Counted from the stretch's first letter, positions 1 to 8,739 are shown. The stretch is 17,252 nt of DNA from an uncultured Clostridia bacterium (GCA_947632425.1 CANRPG010000017.1:1-17252); one strand, 5' to 3'. Notes: generated from the letters alone by a model not told the origin. A program made the numbers and translations.

Positions 1-90
1 GATTTGTCACTATGGATTTTCTTTTTTGAAAACTTTTACCCAGTGGGGTATTGCAACTTCATTTTACAACGCGCCTTTTGAAAATCTTTC
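1..90. other. left edge, no gene recognised
   Basis: AT-rich stretch before the first promoter. I see no coding region with a ribosome binding site. A short ACCC/GGGT hairpin lies near 39-50 without a following T-tract on the plus strand. It may be the tail or spacer of something outside the window. Confidence 0.4.
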
Positions 91-119
91 TTGACAAGAG
101 AAAATCAGTGTGATACAAT
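91..119 (+). promoter_or_regulatory. sigma-A promoter of the candidate small RNA
   Basis: A perfect -35 box TTGACA (91-96) and a -10 box TACAAT (114-119) are separated by exactly 17 bp. The expected transcription start is about 126. No gene with a credible ribosome binding site follows before the terminator at 309-330, so the promoter appears to drive a short non-coding transcript. Confidence 0.75.
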
Positions 120-125
120 TATATA

Positions 126-340
126 AATAGGTGTGTTAGAGGCTTTCGCAAAATTCAACCTTTTGCGAAATGCGACTAGTATATTTTACTCAATTCACGA
201 GTGCGCTGCAACGTGTACTAACGAGATCCATGAAAATACTATGTTATCCCGGTAAGCCGCAGGAGCCCCACCGCAATAACGCAAAATTACCGTCAGAATA
301 TAAAAAAGCGGAACAGTTAAAACTGCTCCGTTTTTCTTTT
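126..340 (+). ncRNA. candidate structured small RNA (~215 nt)
   Basis: This is inferred from a consensus promoter (91-119), an intrinsic terminator (309-330 plus the T-run 331-340) and strong internal structure, with no believable open frame. A perfect 10-bp hairpin pairs 144-153 with 161-170 (7-nt loop). It lies inside a closing stem 135-139/218-222 (GTTAG/CTAAC). In the 3' half, GTTAT (243-247) and CGGT (250-253) pair with ACCG (270-273) and ATAAC (276-280). A competing helix, CGGTAA (250-255) with TTACCG (287-292), shares the CGGT strand, so two folds are mutually exclusive. The only long frame starts at 170, has no ribosome binding site and reads straight through the terminator. I do not recognise the family. 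6S RNA fits by size, but I do not see its long closing stem joining the 5' and 3' ends. Confidence 0.45.
309..330. terminator. bidirectional intrinsic terminator
   Basis: The inverted repeat CGGAaCAGT...ACTGcTCCG has a 4-nt loop and one A/C mismatch on the plus strand, which becomes a G-U pair on the minus strand. TTTTTCTTTT follows on the plus strand and CTTTTTTAT on the minus strand. It would end the small RNA from the left and back up the surface-protein terminator at 373-397. Confidence 0.7.
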
Positions 341-372
341 CACCGCAATTGTACAAAAATCGCAACAAAAAA

Positions 373-397
373 ACCGCCGACTAAATTTGTCAGCGGT
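373..397 (-). terminator. terminator of the giant surface-protein gene
   Basis: On the minus strand ACCGCTGAC pairs with GTCGGCGGT (9 bp, one G-U) around a 7-nt AAATTTA loop. Seven T residues follow directly. It lies 57 nt past the stop codon of the surface-protein gene. Confidence 0.85.
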
Positions 398-454
398 TTT
401 CGCCTATTCGATTGCCCGGCTGATCCTCACTTAATGAGGTCAGACATCAGCTGT

Positions 455-3400
455 TTATTTGCGCGCTTTCTTTCTGCGGTCGAAGTACAGCACCGCGAAG
501 AGCATTGCGCCTAGCGCCGTAAGCAGCGTGCCCAGCATCACAAACCTGAGTGTGCCGCTGCCGCCTGCCGACGGCAATTCATACGGAAATTCGTTTTCAA
601 AGTCAACTTGCGAAATAGGCGTCAGCGTGTTCACATTCGTTGCTGCCGAGCGCTGATAATGCCATTCGTCCTCGTCCAAACCGTTCGCGTTGTTGTGCGG
701 CGTGTACAAAACACCGGACTGTTCAACTTCTGTAACTTGCCAATCGCCGTCAGGCAAGTCTTTCAATAAGGCTTTCTGGTTGTGCGTTAATTTTATTTCT
801 ACCGTAAGCGTATGAGTTGTTCCCTCGGTGGAATAGGTAAACGCGGCTGTTTGGTTTTCTTCGCTTTTAGTCCAATCCTCGCTTGTTGATTCACGCGTGT
901 ACAAATCGTACTTAATACCACTAACATGATCACTGATCCATTCCGTATCATCAGTTTTGATAGTAACGGTGAAAGTCCATTCGCGGCTTTCATCATCCTT
1001 ATTTTTATAATTTGTTATTTCTTTGGTGATAGCCAGCGAGTTGTTATCGGCTGACAGCATGATGATTCCCAAGCGGTCTTTAGCATAATCGTCTGTGAAG
1101 TCTTCAAGCTTTGTATCTTCGGGATTATCTTTCAGATATTCTTTAACGCTTTCGCCTTTATTGCCGCTAGTGTCGCCCTTAACAGTACCGAAATAGAATG
1201 TTGCAGTTTGTGTGCCTGCGGTACTATCTTTTACCCTGTTGCTTTCGGCAATGTTTTTCTTGGAATAATCGGTTGTTTCATTCCAAATCTGATACTCGCC
1301 GTCTTTGGTATCTTTCGCCGCATCAGCGCTTACTGTGTAAACACTGTCAGGGAATCTGTCATAAGTGTAGCTTCTGGGGTCGTTGTCGATCTTAAGGTAT
1401 TTGAAGTTTACAGTAGCACCTGATAATACATCAGTACCTATTTGGAATTGACCGTTTTCAAGCGAATTGTTGTCAGCAGTGTCACTAGAAGTTTTGATCT
1501 CATACGTACCGATAGGCAGGGCATTTACATCAGTATAGCCATCATCTTTTATGGATTTATATGCCGAGGAACCCGAATCATACACCCTAACTTCCTCCAG
1601 CTTAGCCCATACCTGATAGATCGTATTTTCTTGTATGGGTTCTTTGGGCAGAGATGTAGGATCGACCTTGAATTTAAGCTGATACTTTATGCCATTAGCA
1701 TTAGCGCCTATCTCCGTGGTTGTATATGGCGGAGGGTCAATCGGGTCTACATAGTAACGTGTAGCTTCAAAGGTGTAAGATTTGCCGCTATTGATTTGGG
1801 TCAAAAGGTCGCTGGTGAGATACTTTCCGTCAATGAAAAGCTCAAGAGCAAGTGCGGCGTTTACAACATCTTTGGTGTAGGTGGTGTTTGCCTCGAGGGA
1901 ATATCCGTCTGTACTTAGTACTGCATTACCATATTTGTAGTCTTCTTCTATCTGAGTATTGCCTACAACCGGCTTGTATCCAGTGTCCCAGTCATATGCG
2001 CCTTTATCGGTGATCAATTTATTAGATGCATCTGAAGATATTTGCTCTTTATCAAGGTCTGTGTAATATTTCAGTGCTTCAGCTTCTTCCATACCTATAA
2101 TTTCTCCGCCACCGGGCAATGTGATATTGCCAACAAAGTTCCATTTTCCGCTGTCATAAGCCACAACAGGCTTGAATATATGCGTTTCGCTTACCATTGC
2201 TTTCAGATACTCGGAACGGTTGGTAAAGATCCATTTATTGTCGGCACTGCTGTCAATAAATTCATAGTAAGTATCGCCCTTAGTTGTATCGACCTTAAAG
2301 AAGCTATCGCTTTTACTTGCATCTAATGTATCTACAATAAAGTTTGCATCTTTAAGCACATCAGGATCAGTTATAGCTTCTTCCTGCAAAGGCGTGAACT
2401 TCAATTGCAGATTGTACTTTATCTGCTTTGTGTTCTTTACAACATAATCTATAGTTATGTCATTTATTGATTCACCATCTGAATTTTTTGTTTTCTGCTG
2501 TTCTTCCAAATTTGCTGTATCACGCGACCAAGTATAGGTAATAAAGCCTGTAACATCACGCAGATTCAGGTCTGTAAAATCAATTTTATTTTCTGCATTC
2601 CAGGTTGCGCCTGTGCTGTTTTCGATCTGTACTTTACCGTCATCTGTAACAAGTTTGCCGTCATTACCATATACCGGATTGGGCAGATAAATATACGGAA
2701 CAGTAAAGGTTTTCGACTCGGTTTCTTTATCATTGATCTTCAGCCATTCATTCAGAAGATCGATCAGCGGCGTCTGGTCTGCCGTATTGCCATACAGCCT
2801 GTATGCGTAACGCTCGAGATACTGCAAATAGTACGAACCCGACATATAGCCGTCCTCGATATCGGCAAGCATCATTGTCGGCGATACTACTTCGCCCATG
2901 TAGATAACATCGTTGAGCGGTTTAGTATTTATCGGCAGCAGTCTGACATCTACCGTTACCCTCGGGAAGCCGCAGGAAGGCACGTTGATGCCATCGCCGT
3001 AAACTGCCTGCGAAACGCCATTGGCATCTATAGCGTTGATCTTTCTGTTGTAGCCCGAAAGGGTCTGCAAAGCCGCTCTTTCGCTGTAAGTGTCAGGTAA
3101 TTCGCTATAATCTCCTGCGTAGCTTTGATACTCGTCCCAGTTATTCTTCATCAGTTCAAGCGTTTTAGTGCTGAACACCAGGTTTTCGCCTGCCTCGTTG
3201 CCGTTGGTGAGAATGTTATTGCCGCCGATGAAATCATCTTTAGCTTTCAGGCGAATAGTCGCGCTCCATACGTCAAGCTTTTTGTTGTCGGGAGCTTCCG
3301 TATTAAACGCTTCATCTTCCATAGGTATTACTTGCTTTGTCCAGCGCAGGTAGTACATATCTTTAACGTCGTCGTAGTATAAGTAGCCTGTGCCGATGCC

Positions 3401-6400
3401 GTCGCCATTAGTGTAGCCTTTGGGGTAGTTTTTGATATCAGTTGTAGGCTTGCGGTTTACCATGTAGCTGTCGCGCGGCGTATAGGCAAGACCTGTTGTG
3501 TTTTGTCCTTCTTTAGGGTCAATAACATTGCCTACGGCTTTGCCATTTGTAAATGTTGTTCCGTCAGAAAGCTGCAAACCTGTAACAGCATTTCCGTCTT
3601 TATCGGTAACGGTAATTACGCCGTTAGCGCCAAGGTGGTAAACGTTGTCGTTATTATCAACAAGGTCAAAACGGGGGTCAATGTAGTCCTGCACGGTGTA
3701 GTCATCGCGCGGCTGCTGAATATCAGCAAGTATCTGCTGGAAAGCGCCAACCGCGGTTTCTTCCAGGTTATCACTTGTAGGTTTGGTTATAATAACGTAG
3801 TTATCAATATCAGCAGAAGTTGGTTCAGTATCCGCATCGCCGGCAAGTGTTTTCAAAAACGCCTTTGCCTTATTAAATTCATCTTCATTGGTATCCTGCG
3901 AAATTGAACCTGTCGCCATCATAACGCAGTAAATGGTGTAGCCTTCTTCTTTAAGCTTATCTGCCCAAGCTTCGGCAAGGTCGCCGTCATATTGTATTAT
4001 ATGTGCATTTTGTCCAACTTTGTGTTCTTCATCTTTATAAGGATTGTTGCCTTCTGTATTTACATCATCTGTCTTTTTATAATTTGAGCCATTAGCGGTT
4101 ATATTTCCAGCTGCATCAATGGTATTATCCTGCGTATTATCACGGCCGTCGGTGAAGATAATAAGGTACTTATCACGGCCGTCGGTGGCAATATCTTTGT
4201 TTTGATCCCCTCCGTCTGTTTTTACCATATTATCATAGAACGCCTTCAGACCCGTCCAAGTGTACGTGCCGCCTGTCATGACATAGGGATACTGACCGCT
4301 TGTATCATCGGGAGGAAGAACAGCCGTTTCACCTTCAGCGGGAATAAGGAGACCTTGCAGGAAAGTGTTCTTATCGGGGTCGGTTTTTCCCGCATTTTCT
4401 GTTTTACTCCTGAACTCCTGCACATTAGTTGACCAGTTAGTCCACTTCTGCATGATAAGCTCATCTAAATTATTGCCGGCTTTATTTGTGCTGAAACGAA
4501 CGACCGCAGTATTTGTAAGGTCGGAATTCGTCGCGAGCTGCTCGTAGAAAAGGTTCAGCGCGACATTCAGCTTTTCGTACTTAGTAATAGAAGCACGGTA
4601 TGTTGTATTGCCTTCTGAGTCTTTAATAGTTTTCAGTTCATTTTCCTGCTTCTGCATTTTGGCAACAAGGTCATCACCGGTTGGGTCTTCCGGTTCTGTA
4701 CCTGCGTTTGTATATACAACAGAGCAGAAGGTACGGGGGTCGTATTTATAATCGTTGCTGCTTCTCTTCCACGACAGATCACCGGTACAATAAAAGCAGC
4801 GCAAATAACCCACGCTATCTACATAAAACTGTATGCTGCGTTCTATCGATGACGGCGTAAACTCTCTGTCAGTATCATTTCCGTTGATAAGATTATTATA
4901 AAGTTCTTGATAATGTTGAGTTGTTTTATCGGTATCAACACTATCATGTGCCGCCTGATAAACGCTGGGGATAGTGGCAACGCTTTTGTTGTCATCTTTG
5001 ATATCTTCATATTTTTCTTTTGTTATTGTTCGCTTAGAATCAAGATCTCCAAGTTCTTTTGCACTCTCCAAAGCTACGCCGAGATAAAAATCATCTTTAA
5101 TGCCAAGATACTGCTTACCGCCTGCAAGACAACCCGAGATATCAGTCCAATTTGAGTGCGAGTTTACATAATACCAGCCTGCGCGCTGCGATTCAAAAGG
5201 ATTTCCTGCAAGGCTGGCGGTTATCTGAGCAACTTCTTTGCCGTCTTTTTGTACTGCATGACCCAAACCGCACTCATCTGTGCCAGATTTTATTGTAGGC
5301 TCACTCAATTTGCCATTTGCTAAACGGCTAACTTCATCTTCGGTAAGCGCTTCATCGAATATGTAAAGGTCGTCAATGAAATGCGTTGCATCTTCTTGTG
5401 AACCATTTTGCATTGCGCCAAGTAGGAATACAAGATCAGTTGACGAAATCTTATCTAATATAGCGATATTTGCACCAGACACTTTAGTTCCCTCAAGATA
5501 AGGTGTCACTTTATATTTTCCGTCACTAGTACGTTCAAAAACAAGCGTGCTTGTATACCATTTATCATTATTCGCTAATCCGCCTGTATAGTACATATAC
5601 TCTGTTTGTTCGTCTGCACTTGGAGGTTTGCTATTAAAATCAGCTTGTTTGCCTTTTACTAAAGCCAAAGTACCACCAACTTTAGCAGAGCGGAAAAATT
5701 GATAATACTGATTTTTGCTTGTATCTTTATCACCCAAATAGAAAATGTTCCGTTGCGGCTGATCAGAAGAGAGAGAACTTGCGCCGCTTTTCATTATCTT
5801 CATTGAGATAGTAAAACCGTCGGTGTCATCTTCTATCTGCGGCACTACGTCAAGCATAATTGCGCCATTTTTCGCAGTTGTGTTAAGGTCTAAACCGCCA
5901 TTTGCATATGTTGGTTCAACTATAGTGGGTTCAACTGCTTTGTCAACATTAAATGTATTGCCGTCTGTGGAATCTTTCATAAGTGTGCCGGCTTTAATTT
6001 CACTGCCGGTAGTAGTATTCTTCAGATTGCTTGAAAGTGGGAAATTTGCAACTGTATCAGAACCCGAAGTTATTACTAAATTTCTAATATGATTTTCGCT
6101 GATGTCAGTATATGTATTATCGTCAGCATATTGCGCAACTTCATTTCCACCCAATATTATATACAAATCATCGCTTATTTCCAATTCAAAATCATTTAAA
6201 CTATTATCCGTTAGCTTACTTGAATTTGCTGTGCAACTGCATTTATATTTTTTACTGCTATCATCATATGTAAATTTCAAAGTACAATCCATCCAACTGC
6301 TCTCAACACCGGTTTTAATTGCACCTGACTTTTTTTGTTCAACTCCGTTATTAGCAACAACTCTAAAATTCTTAGCATTTCCTCCGCCAGTACTGTTTAC

Positions 6401-7402
6401 ATTACCTCTAAACAGAGAATAGTATTTGTCAAAGCTTGCGTTGCCTACATAGACTAATGGCGTATTATACTGATTAGCTCCATGTTCATCAAAAAATATA
6501 GAAAAAGATAATTCAAAACTTTTTCCTTTCAAAGACGAAATATCAATAACAACGTTGCCCTGTTTATCAGTGCTGTACAGATCAAGACCGCCGTTTGAAT
6601 ACGTAACAGGCACGCTTGTTACTGTGCTGTTGGGATCAATAACCGTATCCTGCATTACATACTTAGCAGAATTGCCGGTAACTTCATTTAACAGCGTTTT
6701 ATTAAACGAATAGTAACCTATGGGCTTTATGGCTTCGGCGGGGTCAGCTCCCCCGTCCCAATAGCCCAGCGGCACAAACTCAGAAACCGATGAACGCGCC
6801 TCATAAACATAATACTTATAGCCGGCATAGCTTAATTTGCTGTCGTCGGTTTCGGTGGTTTTTAATATACAGTCTACAACGTCCTGTGGCAGGTAGCCGC
6901 CGTTTTTATCCTGAATTGCCGCTAAAACTTGGGTAGCATTATTTCCATAATCACTATAATCACTTAAATCTGTAATACCATATTTGTTTTTCAAATCACT
7001 AAGACTTATTGTTAATAATTTTTCATCAATCTCCAGCGGATCAAGCGTATCTACCGTCCACGCCATAGAGCCCGAAGCATCAAGTATCGTTGCAACGTCC
7101 ACGGGGTTCTCGCCAACGTACCACGACTCCAGATTTACATCAAAAGTTCTGCCGTCGTCTAATGCCGTGGCAGTTTTGTTGGTGTGCAGGCCGTAGCCGG
7201 TGTTGTAGGCTGCGTTATCCGTTGTTGTATCCTGCTCAAGGTTATTAAAGCCCGTAGATTGCGCATACTTGCCCCTGTCATCTCCGGCATCGGCATACGA
7301 TGTTTTCATGAACAGGTCGGCAAGGCGGTCAACTCCAACAGCAGAAACCAACAGCGCCGCCGCTGATGCCCCTGCAACAAGCCTTTTTGCTATTTTATTC
7401 AT
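455..7402 (-). CDS. giant sortase-anchored VWA/LamG surface adhesin
   Basis: Encodes 2315 residues, predicted to be secreted and covalently attached to the cell wall. The start at 7402 is preferred over an upstream in-frame extension: it has GGAAGGAG 10 nt upstream and puts a signal peptide at the N terminus (charged MNKIAKR, hydrophobic core about 8-24, possible cleavage near 39). A von Willebrand A domain begins with the metal-site motif DASGS (D108, S110, S112) but resumes only near residue 935. It continues with the helix from K941, a Thr-containing TYTWTG segment near 1053 and the IIFTDGRD motif (D1085). The intervening stretch holds two LamG-like modules (about 231-447 and 448-697), each with a shared YxNGGLDL strand. 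Long fimbrial-adhesin-like regions follow. The C-terminal pilin-type domain has K2127, E2225 and N2270 in the right places for a Lys-Asn isopeptide bond. LPSAG (2276-2280), a hydrophobic segment and a final RRKKARK complete the sorting signal. No sortase gene is in the window. Likely roles are adhesion to host glycans, food or other cells; the ligand is unknown. Confidence 0.9.
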   Translation of the reverse strand: MNKIAKRLVAGASAAALLVSAVGVDRLADLFMKTSYADAGDDRGKYAQSTGFNNLEQDTTTDNAAYNTGYGLHTNKTATALDDGRTFDVNLESWYVGENPVDVATILDASGSMAWTVDTLDPLEIDEKLLTISLSDLKNKYGITDLSDYSDYGNNATQVLAAIQDKNGGYLPQDVVDCILKTTETDDSKLSYAGYKYYVYEARSSVSEFVPLGYWDGGADPAEAIKPIGYYSFNKTLLNEVTGNSAKYVMQDTVIDPNSTVTSVPVTYSNGGLDLYSTDKQGNVVIDISSLKGKSFELSFSIFFDEHGANQYNTPLVYVGNASFDKYYSLFRGNVNSTGGGNAKNFRVVANNGVEQKKSGAIKTGVESSWMDCTLKFTYDDSSKKYKCSCTANSSKLTDNSLNDFELEISDDLYIILGGNEVAQYADDNTYTDISENHIRNLVITSGSDTVANFPLSSNLKNTTTGSEIKAGTLMKDSTDGNTFNVDKAVEPTIVEPTYANGGLDLNTTAKNGAIMLDVVPQIEDDTDGFTISMKIMKSGASSLSSDQPQRNIFYLGDKDTSKNQYYQFFRSAKVGGTLALVKGKQADFNSKPPSADEQTEYMYYTGGLANNDKWYTSTLVFERTSDGKYKVTPYLEGTKVSGANIAILDKISSTDLVFLLGAMQNGSQEDATHFIDDLYIFDEALTEDEVSRLANGKLSEPTIKSGTDECGLGHAVQKDGKEVAQITASLAGNPFESQRAGWYYVNSHSNWTDISGCLAGGKQYLGIKDDFYLGVALESAKELGDLDSKRTITKEKYEDIKDDNKSVATIPSVYQAAHDSVDTDKTTQHYQELYNNLINGNDTDREFTPSSIERSIQFYVDSVGYLRCFYCTGDLSWKRSSNDYKYDPRTFCSVVYTNAGTEPEDPTGDDLVAKMQKQENELKTIKDSEGNTTYRASITKYEKLNVALNLFYEQLATNSDLTNTAVVRFSTNKAGNNLDELIMQKWTNWSTNVQEFRSKTENAGKTDPDKNTFLQGLLIPAEGETAVLPPDDTSGQYPYVMTGGTYTWTGLKAFYDNMVKTDGGDQNKDIATDGRDKYLIIFTDGRDNTQDNTIDAAGNITANGSNYKKTDDVNTEGNNPYKDEEHKVGQNAHIIQYDGDLAEAWADKLKEEGYTIYCVMMATGSISQDTNEDEFNKAKAFLKTLAGDADTEPTSADIDNYVIITKPTSDNLEETAVGAFQQILADIQQPRDDYTVQDYIDPRFDLVDNNDNVYHLGANGVITVTDKDGNAVTGLQLSDGTTFTNGKAVGNVIDPKEGQNTTGLAYTPRDSYMVNRKPTTDIKNYPKGYTNGDGIGTGYLYYDDVKDMYYLRWTKQVIPMEDEAFNTEAPDNKKLDVWSATIRLKAKDDFIGGNNILTNGNEAGENLVFSTKTLELMKNNWDEYQSYAGDYSELPDTYSERAALQTLSGYNRKINAIDANGVSQAVYGDGINVPSCGFPRVTVDVRLLPINTKPLNDVIYMGEVVSPTMMLADIEDGYMSGSYYLQYLERYAYRLYGNTADQTPLIDLLNEWLKINDKETESKTFTVPYIYLPNPVYGNDGKLVTDDGKVQIENSTGATWNAENKIDFTDLNLRDVTGFITYTWSRDTANLEEQQKTKNSDGESINDITIDYVVKNTKQIKYNLQLKFTPLQEEAITDPDVLKDANFIVDTLDASKSDSFFKVDTTKGDTYYEFIDSSADNKWIFTNRSEYLKAMVSETHIFKPVVAYDSGKWNFVGNITLPGGGEIIGMEEAEALKYYTDLDKEQISSDASNKLITDKGAYDWDTGYKPVVGNTQIEEDYKYGNAVLSTDGYSLEANTTYTKDVVNAALALELFIDGKYLTSDLLTQINSGKSYTFEATRYYVDPIDPPPYTTTEIGANANGIKYQLKFKVDPTSLPKEPIQENTIYQVWAKLEEVRVYDSGSSAYKSIKDDGYTDVNALPIGTYEIKTSSDTADNNSLENGQFQIGTDVLSGATVNFKYLKIDNDPRSYTYDRFPDSVYTVSADAAKDTKDGEYQIWNETTDYSKKNIAESNRVKDSTAGTQTATFYFGTVKGDTSGNKGESVKEYLKDNPEDTKLEDFTDDYAKDRLGIIMLSADNNSLAITKEITNYKNKDDESREWTFTVTIKTDDTEWISDHVSGIKYDLYTRESTSEDWTKSEENQTAAFTYSTEGTTHTLTVEIKLTHNQKALLKDLPDGDWQVTEVEQSGVLYTPHNNANGLDEDEWHYQRSAATNVNTLTPISQVDFENEFPYELPSAGGSGTLRFVMLGTLLTALGAMLFAVLYFDRRKKARK

Positions 7403-7563
7403 AAAATGTACACTCCTTCCGAATGTAATGGCAGTTTCCCAGCAAAGACGCTGAAAAATCTGCACTTTATCCCGCACATGGGCGGTAATGGGCTTTCGCC
7501 CCAAAAATGCTAGAAAATGTTTGTAAAATGGGCGCTTCTTTAGTGCAAACAGAAAGACCCTTT
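7403..7563 (-). promoter_or_regulatory. structured 5' leader of the surface-protein gene
   Basis: About 160 nt lie between the predicted transcription start and the ATG. Three small perfect hairpins are visible: GGGC-GAAA-GCCC (7490-7501), CCGC/GCGG (7472-7485) and CAGC/GCTG (7440-7453). The ribosome binding site GGAAGGAG is at 7413-7420. I compared it by eye with common classes (c-di-GMP-I, SAM, TPP, cobalamin, fluoride, ZTP) and found none of their signature motifs. It may control translation or mRNA stability of this very long message. Confidence 0.4.
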
Positions 7564-7569
7564 TATACA

Positions 7570-7598
7570 ATTATAGCACGCGGCGGTCAAAGTGTCAA
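7570..7598 (-). promoter_or_regulatory. consensus sigma-A promoter of the surface-protein gene
   Basis: On the minus strand TTGACA (7593-7598) and TATAAT (7570-7575) are both perfect consensus boxes separated by 17 bp. The expected start is near 7563. This implies strong or tightly repressed expression of the surface protein. Confidence 0.85.
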
Positions 7599-7666
7599 GT
7601 AAAAATTCTAAATTTCCGCGAGATTATAGTAAAATTTCGCACACGTTTTTGTGCAGAATATACAAA

Positions 7667-7693
7667 ATCGGCCGCGAACTTGCCGCAGCCGAT
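7667..7693 (-). terminator. terminator of the NifU-like/GGGtGRT operon
   Basis: On the minus strand ATCGGCTGCG pairs with CGCGGCCGAT (10 bp, one G-U wobble), followed by TTTTGTATATT. It lies about 30 nt past the GGGtGRT stop codon and separates that operon from the surface-protein promoter. Confidence 0.75.
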
Positions 7694-7724
7694 CTTTTTA
7701 TTATATCTGACAATTATACTGCTA

Positions 7725-8726
7725 TCAGCCCTTCATAGCCTCTTCGACCGCAACTGCACACGCAACGGTAGCGCCGACCATCGGGTTGTTGCCCATGCCT
7801 ATAAGACCCATCATTTCCACATGAGCCGGAACAGATGAAGAACCTGCAAACTGCGCGTCGGAGTGCATTCTGCCCATTGTATCGGTCATGCCGTAGGAAG
7901 CAGGGCCTGCTGCCATGTTATCGGGGTGGAGGGTTCTGCCCGTGCCGCCGCCGGAAGCAACCGAGAAATACTTCTTGCCTGCCTCGAGTCTTTCCTTCTT
8001 ATAAGTACCTGCAACGGGGTGCTGGAATCTTGTGGGGTTGGTGGAGTTGCCTGTTATTGAAACGTCAACGTTCTCTTTCCACATTATAGCAACGCCTTCG
8101 GTAACGTCGTTAGCGCCATAGCAGTTAACCTTAGAACGCAGACCCTCCGAATAAGCCTTGCGGAAAACTTCCTTAACTTCGCCGGTGTAGTAGTCCATTT
8201 CGGTCTCAACATATGTAAAGCCGTTTATTCTTGCGATTATCTGTGCTGCATCTTTACCCAGACCGTTAAGTATAACTCTCAGCGGCTTCTGGCGAACTTT
8301 ATTAGCCTTTTCTGCAATACCTATAGCGCCCTCTGCTGCTGCGAAAGACTCATGTCCTGCAAGGAACGCGAAGCACTCAGTCTCCTCCTCAAGCAGCATT
8401 TTGCCGAGGTTGCCGTGACCAAGACCAACTTTTCTCTGGTCAGCAACAGAACCGGGTATGCAGAAAGACTGAAGTCCTTCTCCTATAGCTGCTGCTGCAT
8501 CTGCTGCCTTGGTGCAGCCTTTCTTTATTGCGATAGCGCAGCCTACTGTATAAGCCCACTTAGCATTTTCAAAGCAGATAGGCTGAATGCCCTGAACTAT
8601 GGTATAGGGGTCAAAGCCTTTTTCTTTACAGATGTCGGCACATTCCTCTATAGACTTGATACCGTACTGCTCTAAAACGGCAAGTATCTGCTTTTCTCTT
8701 CTCTCGTAAGATTCAAATAAAGCCAT
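7725..8726 (-). CDS. GGGtGRT family protein, function unknown
   Basis: Encodes 333 residues with no signal peptide or membrane segment, so cytosolic. The naming motif GGGTGRT is at residues 259-265, inside SVASGGGTGRTLHPDN. Glycine- and alanine-rich segments around it (MAAGPASYGM, GSSSVPAHVEMMGLIGMGNNPMVGA) resemble nucleotide- or cofactor-binding loops, but this is inference. The ATG has AGGAGG 8 nt upstream. It follows the NifU-like gene after 13 nt, and that gene's TAA stop overlaps this binding site (TAAGGAGG), which suggests translational coupling. The family is known in anaerobic Firmicutes as a conserved protein without an assigned reaction. The pairing with an Fe-S scaffold relative suggests a role in Fe-S or metal-cofactor handling. 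The terminator at 7667-7693 ends the operon. Confidence 0.85.
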   Translation of the reverse strand: MALFESYERREKQILAVLEQYGIKSIEECADICKEKGFDPYTIVQGIQPICFENAKWAYTVGCAIAIKKGCTKAADAAAAIGEGLQSFCIPGSVADQRKVGLGHGNLGKMLLEEETECFAFLAGHESFAAAEGAIGIAEKANKVRQKPLRVILNGLGKDAAQIIARINGFTYVETEMDYYTGEVKEVFRKAYSEGLRSKVNCYGANDVTEGVAIMWKENVDVSITGNSTNPTRFQHPVAGTYKKERLEAGKKYFSVASGGGTGRTLHPDNMAAGPASYGMTDTMGRMHSDAQFAGSSSVPAHVEMMGLIGMGNNPMVGATVACAVAVEEAMKG

Positions 8727-8739
8727 TGTTCGTTCCTCC

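Noticed and set aside
126..340. Assignment of the candidate RNA to 6S RNA
   Set aside because: Length fits, but I do not see pairing of the 5' and 3' ends nor a clear central bubble mimicking an open promoter.
170..514. 114-residue plus-strand frame
   Set aside because: No ribosome binding site. It runs through two strong terminators and into the antisense of the surface-protein gene, so the region fits a non-coding RNA better.
7403..7563. Known riboswitch in the surface-protein leader
   Set aside because: No signature core of c-di-GMP-I, SAM, TPP, cobalamin, fluoride or ZTP classes seen; left as an unassigned structured leader.
7403..7570. N-terminal extension of the surface protein to an upstream start
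   Set aside because: It would bury the signal peptide, the upstream ATG falls in the -10 region of the promoter, and a good binding site supports the start at 7402.
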